The translations under genes and the position numbers were made by a program. A stretch of DNA of 64,000 bases from positions 6,879,037 through 6,943,036 of the forward strand of contig LR746274.1 in the NCBI GenBank assembly GCA_902729315.2. The letters are read 5' to 3'. The notes beneath the pieces are model-generated. The model was not told the origin of the DNA. It saw only the letters and a program-made list of their open reading frames with translations, and made no database searches. Source of the stretch: Spirodela intermedia. Its lineage: Eukaryota; Streptophyta; Magnoliopsida; Alismatales; Araceae. Below, in pieces: positions 46,301 to 57,406 of this stretch (the stretch's first letter is position 1; each line of letters starts with the position of its first letter).

Positions 46301-47820
46301 GGGGGGGTTGATGAAGGAAAGAATTTAGTAATGCACAAGAGCCAAAAGTTGAACAAGATAGAGAAGAGATATTCTATCTAGGAGAAAGAGATGATGAAAT
46401 TTTTTCACTATCTTTAGGGTGTGACAACATCATTTTATTACCAATAAATTCATTATCTTTATATATAATGTGACAATCAACTACTTCAAGTTACATAAAA
46501 AATCTCTCATCCAAACATATGAGATGGTAGGAATTCTTAACAAGATGGAGAATATGTTAGATATCTTGAGTGAAGACACATTTTGGCTCTATTCCAAAAA
46601 CTTTCATTTATTTGAGATGCACAAAAATGTTGAGGTCCAAAATTTTTTTTACTTGATCTACCAACACAATAAAATGAGACATTTAGTGAAGGAAAGACAT
46701 TTTCTGCATCTTTGTGATCACAACTTGCCTATAGGTACGCTACATCATGTGATGTCTCCAAGTCTTATGTATTGTGTTTTGACAATGTCATTTTATATTA
46801 TGGTATGGTTTGGTCAGCTAGCCTACAAATTGAATCTCTCCTAAACATTGGTTATCAATCTAGTGTTCCAAATCTCACTTTTAAAAGTATAGAAGGTAGA
46901 CAAAAAGAATGTGGAGTGTAATGATACTCAATGATTATCCTCAATAATGTGACCACTTTTTCTAACAATGGTAGATGCAATTTTGGGGATTAAAGAGGAG
47001 AATTGTGGGGGAAAATATGACAAAAATTACTCATGTACTTTGTTATCAAATAGTGAACACATTCAAAGGAGGCTACAATGTTGCAATGCGACATCATCCT
47101 TTGACAATTTTGAATGTCTTGTCAACCCATACTTGGAGAACATACTTTGATGAGAACTTTGTATCATATAGGTAAATAAGGTGTGATAACCCAACACCAA
47201 TAACATAAGCAGTGCATGAGGCATTCATGATTGTGTGTGATGCCCACACCACTAATATACTACATGACAACTTGACTCATCAGATAGAAAACAAGGATAT
47301 GAGACTTGCTACTATCAAATAGGCCTGCATGAACATCAAAATGTTTAGAAGGGGCCACTAGTTACAAGCATTACAAGCCAACAACCATTGGAGTGGAGTA
47401 GGACATCAAAGCAGGCACCAATAGTCCTTCTAGGATAGCAGCATTGTCTGGACAAGGCATTGCATGATGGCACTTTGGGGGCCAATGCACTTCTATGTAA
47501 GGGACCAATCTCAACAGATGTGGGGTAGGTCATTCTTTCTTGTCTTATGCATCTTTTTTTGTGAAGAATGTTTATCCTTTTTATGTGATCCTTGTTGAGA
47601 TAAGCAGGTTGCTCAAGTGATAACTGCAGAGTGCTCAAGTGACACCCAATTCCAAGAAATACCCATCATTTTTCTGATCATAATTCTCACATTTTTTATA
47701 TTTATAAATATTAAAAATGCTTCTTATTTATGACATCAATAATTGTGGGCGTATATCTGCCTTGATAACTATGTTTAGTAAATTTGTAGAGTTCAGACTA
47801 TTAATGCTCATTATTGTCGA
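46301..47820. other. AT-rich DNA with short frames, possibly more Gypsy debris
   Basis: The longest plus frame (46470-46844, 124 codons) and one at 46975-47175 have no convincing similarity. The latter could be a decayed integrase zinc-binding region (QFWGLKRRIVGENM), but this is weak. Confidence 0.3.
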
Positions 47821-47844
47821 CTTGTAGCGTCAACTATTCTTGAT

Positions 47845-48080
47845 GCGGTCACCGTGTGGTGGGCGGAGCCCCGACGTGTGAAGCGGTGGGGAACGCGGTC
47901 ACCGGCGTGTCGTGGCGGAGGGCCGCCGTGTGTCTGGGCTGCAGTTTAAAAGATATATATTTTATTCACGCATTTATTTTCTGTCTCTAATTTTTTCTGT
48001 CAGGTGAATAAGAAAATAACTCTGGTCCGACCAGTGCCTATCATCAGCAGGGAACCTCACTGTGATCGTCTTCTGGCTTC
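47845..48080 (+). promoter_or_regulatory. STR1 promoter with a GC-rich direct repeat and TATA box
   Basis: Two imperfect copies of a 36-38 bp GC-rich unit (47845-47880 and 47895-47932) both begin GCGGTCACCG and end CGTGTG. A TATA-like GATATATATTTTATT follows at 47952-47966. It is about 115 bp before the predicted start codon, a reasonable core promoter distance. Confidence 0.55.
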
Positions 48081-51000
48081 ATGGCATCTGGCTCTCTGTT
48101 GTTGACGACCAGATACTCGCGGGTCTGCTCCGTCCGTCCCTCTCCGCTGCGCTCGGCGGCGCCGCTGGTGGGCAGTGGCCTTTCGAAGGTTGATTCTTGT
48201 CCATACGCTTCCTCTGCTGCGGGAACGGTCCCCGATTCGTTGGAGATTTCCGCCGAGGCTTCCATTGTTGTCTTCTTCCCTCCTCCGGGTCTTCTTCTCC
48301 TCGAGTCATGCAATCCTCGTGCGTAGCGGAATCTTGATTGCTTAGAGCGAACGATGCGATCGGACGATCGTCCTCTCCATGTTCTGGCCCGTCCGGTTTT
48401 TGGTTTTTACTAGATTATGTAGGGGGACGATTGGGTTTGAACGTTTGAAATTTTCGCGTTGCAGTGTTTACCACTTGTCTAGTTCACTCGGAATTACTCG
48501 ATTTTAGCGTTTCCTGTCTGATACAAACTATGGTGTAGAGATCATTTGCCTGGCCTTCAAGAAGGGTTTCTATCTCTGCTCCTTCAAACTTCCCAACTGT
48601 TCGCTGTGCTTCAAAATCTTCCTCAATTGAGAAGATGGCACCCCCCATTGTGCGGAAGTTAGCTCACGATGAACCAGTGGTTTCTGTTCATTGGTTAAGT
48701 GCCAATATTGGGGAGCCTGATCTCAAGGTGCGTCCCCTCGATTGAAATGAAAAAAAAATAGCTTTTGATTGAAGACTCACTTATGTCTTGCTGAACTATG
48801 TGATAGTTTTTCTATGCTCATTAGCTTTTCGGTTTCTGTGTGATACTTGAATAAGTATTTCTATCCTCATTAGCTCATTACTTCTGTGGAATTACACTCT
48901 TACATGATTTGTATGCTTTATTCACATCAGCAACGAATCATATCAATCACTCATCATCACTATCATCTTCAAGAAATATCCAATAAAAAATTCCCGAATA
49001 TTGTTTTAACAAAATAAAGGTTCCAGCCATCACATAAATTCATATCAGTTCATTTCTACAAGATCATTTAAGGAATTGCCGAAACAATGGCTTTTGGACG
49101 CCTCATAATGTGTAAAATGCTAATCTTTCTTTGGTTATTGCATAAATGGTGGTGATGTATCATCTCGTACATCCTGTAACATCTGAAGGCAATCTTTATC
49201 CTAAACATCACGTGCAATATTTTTAAAATTCCCCTAAAATCATAGGATATTGGAGGTTCAACAGCTGTTGACTTCTTTTTAATCAACTACTCTAGTGTTG
49301 TTGAAACTCACCAAGTTATTGTGTTCATTCGGCACTTCTGACAATTGGGTGACATTAAAAGTTTAAAATTCCAACTCCTCTTATCATCTATTATCATATC
49401 AATATTTTTCCCCCTTTTCCTCAGGTATTGGATGCCTCATGGTACATGCCACATGAGGAACGAAATCCTCTCCAAGAATTTCGGGTACGTCTTTTATCAG
49501 GTTTTTATATAATTTTTTAATTTTTGCGACATCCTGTTGGTGTTTTAGTTCAGTAGTTCATTGGGAAAGTGATACGAGTTTTGGGATGTCGAGATAAGTT
49601 AAGAAGCATATCAGTTTGTACAATGGACGGTTTTTGAAGAAGCATTAGGGTTTTACTGGTTTATAAAATAATCAGCCATTCTAAATCATAAATATGTTCA
49701 GGAAGCAGTATACAAAAATATTACAATGAACAAAGCTGTCGTGAACAGAGCATCTAATTTATGAATTCGTATATTACCAGTGTAAGCCGGAGAAAGATAG
49801 CTTCTATTCAGTTGTGAAGTGAATAAAGTTGACAATAACGATAGTGCTAGCATGACTTTGAGTTTTTAACCTTTTTTTAAAAGGCAAGGATCGAATAACA
49901 GGCTATGCATAAAATATAACAAGTAACCAAAGGAAACTTGAATCAATATGATAAGAGAGCTAGGAACCGTATAATTCAAGGATAAAAATAGCAAACTTAT
50001 AATGTAGATCTCGAAGAACATAGAAGAATCTTATCTTCTTCTTTCCTCCGGTGGAGCAATGAATTCCTTGGATAGTTCTGAGATGGTTTTACGACTTTTG
50101 TAAAAGAGTATTTATAATAGTGGAAGACTGTTGTCGTCTGTTGGACTGGAGTTGTATCTGGCTCCTGCCAATGTGACTAGATAAAAGTAAGGGCTCCAAT
50201 GGGGATTGTGAATCAATAGACAAGTGCTTTAGTGTATTAACGATTCTTAAAGAGCCATTTCAGAAGTTGGGAAAAGATTAGAGGAGTTTCATCTGGAATT
50301 GGAGAGATTCATGCAAAACAAATATTCTCATCGAATATTTGTGCAGAGTATCAGGCTTCAAAGGTTCCTTGGACTGGCCTTGTATTCATTCAAGAAGAGT
50401 TACCGAAAGAATTGAAAATCATCTGCCTGAGACTTAAGATATAGTGCTGGTACAGTTATGAGGAATATTTTTATGGTTTTATTCTCTATATATTGAAGAA
50501 CTGTGGTATTGAGATGAAAATAGGACAAACTTTGACGTTTCATACCATGTACTTTATACTGAGAAGGGAATGACTACTCCACATATGCTGTTTCAAAACT
50601 CGCTCTTTGCTTTATACTGATATCTCGTGTACCGAAGAGAAAAGTTATTGAATGACTTGGTCAGATTATCACTGGTTCACTTTATATGTTAGCTTGATTG
50701 TTTGCCTTGAATCCATGATTCCAGGATGGCTAGTGGTTGCCTGCTTTTGATTCATTCTCTTTTTATTTTCCAGGTGTCTCACATTCCTGGCGCCTTCTTC
50801 TTTGATATAGATGCAATATCAGACAAGAATACTAATGTGAGTGGAACTTTTTTTGTCTGTTTTTATTTCTCTTTCCCTTGTCATCTTAATTGGCTGTGAT
50901 TATCAGATTTTTATGTTTACAACTTTATTATTACTGACTCTTCCCCGTTTTTAACTGTTTGCCATTATTGCATATTTTATGTTTCTACCTATAGTGTTCT

Positions 51001-54000
51001 CCTTCATTTTATGTTAGGATAAAATAAAACAACATAAAAAATCTAAAATGGACGATCAAGCATAACCAGAAAATGAAAGGTAGGAGCAGAAATAAAAAAC
51101 AACGAAATCTAAACCAATACCTTTATTTTTTTGCAGTACAGTGTTAAGATAGTGAAACAAAGCAAAAGATAAAATGTCATTTCTTCGTTGATCCCATCAA
51201 ATAGACTGGGATCAAGACCATCATCATCTCAATTCCTTGGACCAGTTAGTCAATAGTGTAAATGCCTTAAATTATGTCTTCACTTTGTGTTTCATGATCT
51301 TCCAAATTGGATTATGATCAGGATGGGATTAATCCTCAAATTAACTGACCTAAACTGGCCATTCTCTTGAAAAATCCCTGTCTAGTTTCTAGTAGGTAGG
51401 CTATTTTATCAAATTTAAAACCCTGTGGTTCTTGCCCATTTTAAGGGAATATTGCAGGCTCAACAATTGGAAGTAGCTTACAGCAATCAGTGATGTGGGC
51501 GATAATGGCATCCAATGGTAGGGAAGTTCTCCCCCCCCCTCCCCTCCCTTTCCCCCTCCCTCTCTTTCTTCCTCTCTGTATCTCTCTCTCCTGTGATTCT
51601 TCCTCTAACATTGCAGAACCTGTGGAGAATTGAAAATGTGCCTTAAATCCCTAAGGGAGATGGAAATAAATTTTTATTGTCATAAAAAAAATTCTTTTGT
51701 GGTCTCTTTAATTAAGCACAGTAGTTATAGATTCCCCAGCGAAGAGGATCTGAAAGGAACACTTCCTAATTAATAAAATTTTCTCGATAAAACGAAAGAA
51801 TTATGAAACCTACATAAAGAAAATGTATTTTGGAGCTCATGAGCCTCCTAAACGACTCTACTTCGATTGTCCACTTTTTACTCATTAGGGCTTTCTGTCT
51901 ACATTCATCTACATGAGGAAGAACAAGAGACGTTAATTGACCGTTTTATCAATAATATGCATGCTGAAATAAGATCAGCAGATGCTTTGTTGATTATTTC
52001 TTGTTGTTGTTGTTCTTTACTCTTCTTTTAAATTTCAAAGATTAATATGGTACTCCCAAAAATTTGGTCAGATGTTGCTTAGTATATCTTAGTTTGCCAA
52101 TCTACCAAAAAGTGGCCAATTTTTCCCTATATACTTGGTTCCATTTTCTTTTAAGTTTTTTCGTGCTTCTAGATGATCATAGAAAAGAAGCATCTTTCAT
52201 TCTCTAACATTCTTGTTTCTGAGTTCTTTTTCAAATTATAGGGATGCAAGGGTTAATGGTTGTCACATTACTTCTGTGCTGGTTTGATCGGGCCCTTTTG
52301 TAGACCACCCAGGATTTAGCGTTATCTTTAATGATCCATGTGCTTTTCTCCTGTCTTGCATCTCACTGATTTATGCCTATTTTCAAATACTTTAATTTAA
52401 TTTTTTATGTTCATTTCTCTCGTACCAAATTGATTGATTTTGTCTTTCAATCAAAAATTGACAGAGAGCGGAAATTTAGTAAAATATCTCCGATTATGTT
52501 AATCTTGCTTTTATTTTCATTGCTTTTGGTGAATGTGGCATAAAGTATCTATGAATAATATGAATCAGTTGCCACACATGCTGCCATCAGAGGAAGCTTT
52601 TGCTGCTGCTGTTTCTGCTCTTGGAATTGGCAATAATGACAGGGTGGTTGTTTATGATGGAAAAGGGATTTTCAGTGCAGCTCGAGTTTGGTGGTGAGCT
52701 CCTTGGTTATGTCAAATTTGATCATGCTTTCCTTATATAAATATTGAAAGCTGGATTCCACTAGTGAAGTCGCTTTCTAGAAACGGCTCAGCAAAATAAT
52801 ATCTCTGTCGTGTGACATACATGGATATTTTTTATTTTAATGTTATATTTTTTTTTGTACATCCAAATGTAGTGGTGAAAGCTTGATTTATTTTCCCTTG
52901 AAACAGAATGGGGACAGTTGAGAGTGATGAGTGCAGCGTTTTCAGTCCATGTGCTGCTTACATGAATTGATCAATGGAGTTCAAACCGAGCTCCTTAGCA
53001 GTGAATCTGGTGCAGAAGTAAGAGAAAACCTAAAGCAGGGGATTAATACATTCTCGTTATTTATTCAATTGAAAGGATTTTTTTTAATAGTTTTATACGG
53101 AAATCATTTTTCATATTATGCAATGCAACTCTGGGTTGTTTAATGGCTTCCAATGAAATGATAGGCTGTGAGTTTTGAAAATGATTCAACCACCAGGTAC
53201 ATTGGTGATGCCACAGGCAGGTTGGCCTACTCAATGGGAAGTGTGCGAATTTCTTGAATACAGATCTTATGAGCTAGGGTTTCATAGTTTCACTCATGCG
53301 ACTGGTCAAGGACTAAATCTTCAAGCAGATACCAGACTGCAACATGACTCTTTATTTTGAATGTGAACTCGTCCGATTTGAATTTAACTCAAAACAGATT
53401 TGTACTTGAGCAGTATCAGTACCATAACCCTTAAAAACTGATGCAGATTTGTTCGGTGTCTCTCAAGTTTTATCCTTTTATCTTTATTTATGATTCTTAT
53501 GTCTTTCGCAATAACGAGAAAGTCATGTAGGCCTAGTGAAGATCTTTCATATGTTGTTGCTAAGAAAAAAATCATAACACTTTATTCATTCCCATCTAAG
53601 TGTTTTTCTAAAACACTCTACTGGCCTTACATTCTAAGCACAGTAGTTAGTCGCCTTTTCTCCAGTAGACTACAATAACTGTACCTAAAAGAGTGTCTAT
53701 TCTGCTCCAGATTGAGCCATCCCTGCAATCGTGTGTACTGAAAAATATTAAAACACTCTCACAAAATCGTTTATTATTTCTTGTGATTTATAAAGGATTT
53801 CTTAGTTTCTTCAACTATTAATGAGTTCCTCTTTTAGATTATTTATTTATTTATTAGTACTCAGTACATTAATGGTATCTTTGCAATTCTAAATCAATCT
53901 GCCAATATTCTGGAAATCTTTTCTATCCATATTATTGTGTTCATATCTAAATAATGCCGGCCAAAAAAAAGGGTGAGTTACTTCCGTTTGATTTCAAATA

Positions 54001-56886
54001 GACGCCTCAATTTGATTGAACCCGAAAGTTTTTACTTTCTAATTCATGTAAAAATTCCTCCAAGCAGTAAATCGTCAATCTATCTTCTTGATTTGGTTGA
54101 GTTTTACGCTTTTTGCTGATTGAATTTCGGGGGCTGTGCGAGTTCGAGTCAATGCCTTTGTTTTCTGCTGACACCCGCCCTCCTCCCACTCCACTCTCCC
54201 CTCTTCGGTGATGCTGTACTTGAATTGGCTAGAGTTCTCGCTGACATGCACAAAACTTGTGTCATATTCTCTGATCCGTGTGGTCATCATCCGCCTTAAG
54301 CGGACTGATCAATTATGCTGTCAGACTAGTCTCAGGCCGGCCAAAAGAGGGAGTTCCACTAACCAATAACCATGCTTTTACATTGTCTAGTGCCCTTTAT
54401 ATCTTCTTCAAATCTTCTCCCCCCTGTGCTTTAAAGTTTGCCTCTCGTTGCTCTATGCACTCCTCTTTTAGGATATGAACGAGTAATATTTCAGATTTGG
54501 CCCACAAAATTTCCATGGTGAAGTTTATGAAGGATGGATGGCTTTATGCTTGCAAAGATCGATCATCTATTTTACTAGTTATGTGATGACCAAAACTCCT
54601 CGTTATGGTCAGGATGTTCCGAGCATTTGGTCACAGTAATGTTTGGGTCCTGGATGGGGGCCTGCCCCTCTGGCGTGCTTCTGGATATGATGTTGAATCC
54701 AGCACCTCAGATGACGCCATTCTGAAAAGCAATGCTGCATCTGACGCAGTAGAAAAAGTTTACCAAGGCTTATCGGTATGTTTCCATTAAAAAAAAATCT
54801 CTATATATTTTTTATTATTTTTTTATTTTTATTTTTATCGATGTTTCCGATTTATGGTCATCCCCAATGTCATTAATAGGTCTGTAGATTGAATAGCACA
54901 GCCTAAAAATAGGTCACGCCTTGCTTTATGTGATTCTCTGCTTCAGACTGTTGAGTTTGCCTAAACATGTCTAGAAATGTCTAGAAAGAGATTGGCGTGG
55001 AAGATTAGAAATGGAGAAAGCTGGGGTTGGGTGGACAGAAATCTTGATTTCTGCCTTTCTCTCTCTCTCTTTCTCTCTCTTGCTGTCTGTCACGTCCATT
55101 GGCGCATTTCTAGGATGACTGCTCTCACCATTCTCATGATCATATTCCGTTCTAGATCGGATAAGAACAGATTAATTGCCTTATAAAGCCCCTTTGTCAA
55201 TTTATTTATTTATTTATTCCCTGTTGTTCTTATCGCAGGTTGGTCCCACAACATTTGAAGCAAAATTGCAGCCTCACTTAGTTTGGACGCTGGAACAGGC
55301 AAGATCTTGGCTCCCCTTCGTTTTTGGTCGGAAATTGCGGTGTTCACTCCGTTTTTTTCTTCATACTTATTGACATTTTTGGCAATAAGATATCCATTCC
55401 TGCATTGGAGATATAAATGGAAATCTAAAAAGTGGGTTTATGTTTATGGGTCAGGAAGCTAACCATGAAATGCTTGGTCGCCGGGCATGAACACCAATGC
55501 ATCTAAACCCTGATTTTCAACCTACCCTGGTTGTGTATCATTCTCATCAATTTATTGGGTCACCAAGATCAGCGAGGAGCTCCCTTCATGAAGATGCCTG
55601 CCTAGTGTCCTTTTCCAGTCCTGGAAGAGGGACGAAATGGGTAAAGCAGGGAGAGATCATGGTGACAGGAGGATGATCTCCCGGGCTCAATTGGATTGTA
55701 TAATGCCATTATTTTTAGTAGTTGAGAATATTATTCGAAAATCAGGAACATCCTATAAATTCCTAGAAGAGTTCTTGCCGTCCATTAAAGGTGAATTTTT
55801 TTAGCAGAAAATTCTGCCAGATAATCGGGCAAGTCTGCCAAGACAATGAATGATGATCAGCGCAGTCAACCCAAATCTTTTCTTACCCGATTTGGAATGT
55901 GGAATTTTCTCATCAAATTTATTTTTGCCCATTTTTCTTTTTATCAAATTCATGCTGCGGATCCCTCACCCTTTTCTTTTTCCTTCCCACCCTTCCTGTC
56001 TGCTTCAGATCCAGAAGAACATCCAGGAACAGGAGTACCAGCAGGTGGATGCAAGGTCAAAGGGCAGGTTAGCAGAGAATCCGTCGCATATGATCCCAGA
56101 TATCTTATGATTGGCCCGATGATCTTGTGATCGCAGATCTTTAGAAACCATATTTCCACAATGGGTAAACTTTTTTTTTTTTTTAAAGAAATAATTCTCT
56201 GAAAACTAATTCCAGGTTTGATGGTGTGGCTCCGGAGCCTCGGAAAGGGATCAAGAGCGGCCACATCCCTGGAAGCAAGTGCGTTCCTTTTGGAGAGGTA
56301 ACGGTCATCAATCGAACCTCAAGAGCAATAAATAAATAAATATTAATTAATTACTAAAAATAGAATATTTGATTATCTTAAAATTCGCATTTTCGTTCGT
56401 ATTTTTTTTGGCAGGTTCTGGACACCTCTCAGACGCTCCTGCCCCAGAGAGACCTCGCGAAGAGAATCGAGGACGAAGGTTTAAAGAGATAGAAACCTTC
56501 CCATATTTTCCACTCTGGGTAAACCATTCCTGGTCTCTCGGCCGTTGACTTTTGGGCATCGCAGGGATCTCTCTCCACCGTCCGATCGTGGCTTCCTGTG
56601 GGACCGGGGTCACGGCCTGCATCCTCGCCTTGGTAAGAAGATCTCCGTCCCCCCCTTTTAGTGTTTTTTAGGGAAGGCGGGGATATGACAGGAAAGGAGG
56701 TGGTATCTGGTGGTGGATTTGGTTGACGAAGAAATCTAACCAGCTGGCTGCTTCTTCTTTCAGGGTTTGTATCGGCTGGGGATGGCCGACGTCCCGGTCT
56801 ACGATGGGTCGTGGACCGAGTGGGCGTTGACCCACCCCCGGAGCACCGATCAACCCGGCCTGATCTCAGACAGTCGTCTTGGTTGA
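48081..56886 (+). CDS. STR1: Thiosulfate/3-mercaptopyruvate sulfurtransferase 1, mitochondrial
   Basis: Twelve exons: 48081-48188, 48539-48727, 49425-49484, 50774-50836, 52569-52693, 54613-54775, 55239-55298, 56009-56067, 56216-56297, 56415-56478, 56565-56632 and 56764-56886. They give 387 residues (Arabidopsis STR1 about 379). Two rhodanese domains follow an N-terminal extension of about 70 residues rich in Ser and Arg, likely a mitochondrial presequence. Domain 1 starts about residue 80 (EPVVSVHWL) and includes VLDASWYMP and [20 protein letters not shown]. Domain 2 (about 245-370) holds the active-site loop CGTGVTA with the persulfide-forming Cys336, and ends [10 protein letters not shown]. 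The enzyme transfers sulfur from 3-mercaptopyruvate or thiosulfate. The intron after exon 7 uses a GC donor (55299-55300). Exon 1 is inferred from frame and splice sites; an in-frame ATG at 48635 could give a form without the presequence. Confidence 0.93.
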
Positions 56887-56928
56887 CTTCTCATGAATAT
56901 TTACTACTCGAAGAAAGTCAAAGCCTAG

Positions 56929-57228
56929 ATAGATAGAGAGAGAAAGAGCTGGGCTCACCTGTTGTTGGGTGGACTAGTTGAAGTTGGCTTCTTTTGAGCG
57001 TATTTGATGCAGAATTTGTGCGTAATGTTTGTAAGTGCAGTGTGCGATTTGAGGAGAATATAGAAGAATGTCTAGAGAGAGAGAGAGCTGGGCCCACCTT
57101 TTGTTGGGTGGGTGGGTCCTACATCTTTCAAGTGAATAAGGTTGGCATCTTTGAGCATATTTGAGATTTACGCATAATGTGTGTAAGTGCAGTGCACGAT
57201 TTGAGGAAAAAATATAGAAGAGTATCTG
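56929..57228. repeat. Tandem ~145-bp repeat between STR1 and the PPR gene
   Basis: Unit 1 is about 56929-57072 and unit 2 about 57073-57228. Both contain 'gagctgggc', 'tgttgggtggr', 'ttgagcrtatttga', 'gtaagtgcagtg' and 'cgatttgagga' segments in the same order. It lies in the 3' region of STR1 and upstream leader of the PPR gene. Confidence 0.85.
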
Positions 57229-57406
57229 TTCTGTTTGCAGCAACGGATGAGCCCAGAAGATGAACTCCTGTAGAGAGAGAAAGAGAGAGGAAGGCGACGA
57301 TGACGATACGTGGAAGAAGCTCCTGAGGCAGAACTCTAGAGAGCGAGCGAGAGAGATAGTACGTGGAAGAGGCTCTTGAGCAGCGGCGGCGGCGAGGATT
57401 GGTGCC

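Noticed and set aside
46470-46844. 124-codon plus-strand gene
   Set aside because: AT-rich frame without family similarity, between retrotransposon remnants; no splice or promoter support.
48044-48313. 89-codon minus-strand frame next to the STR1 start
   Set aside because: It is antisense to the STR1 presequence exon and has no supporting features.
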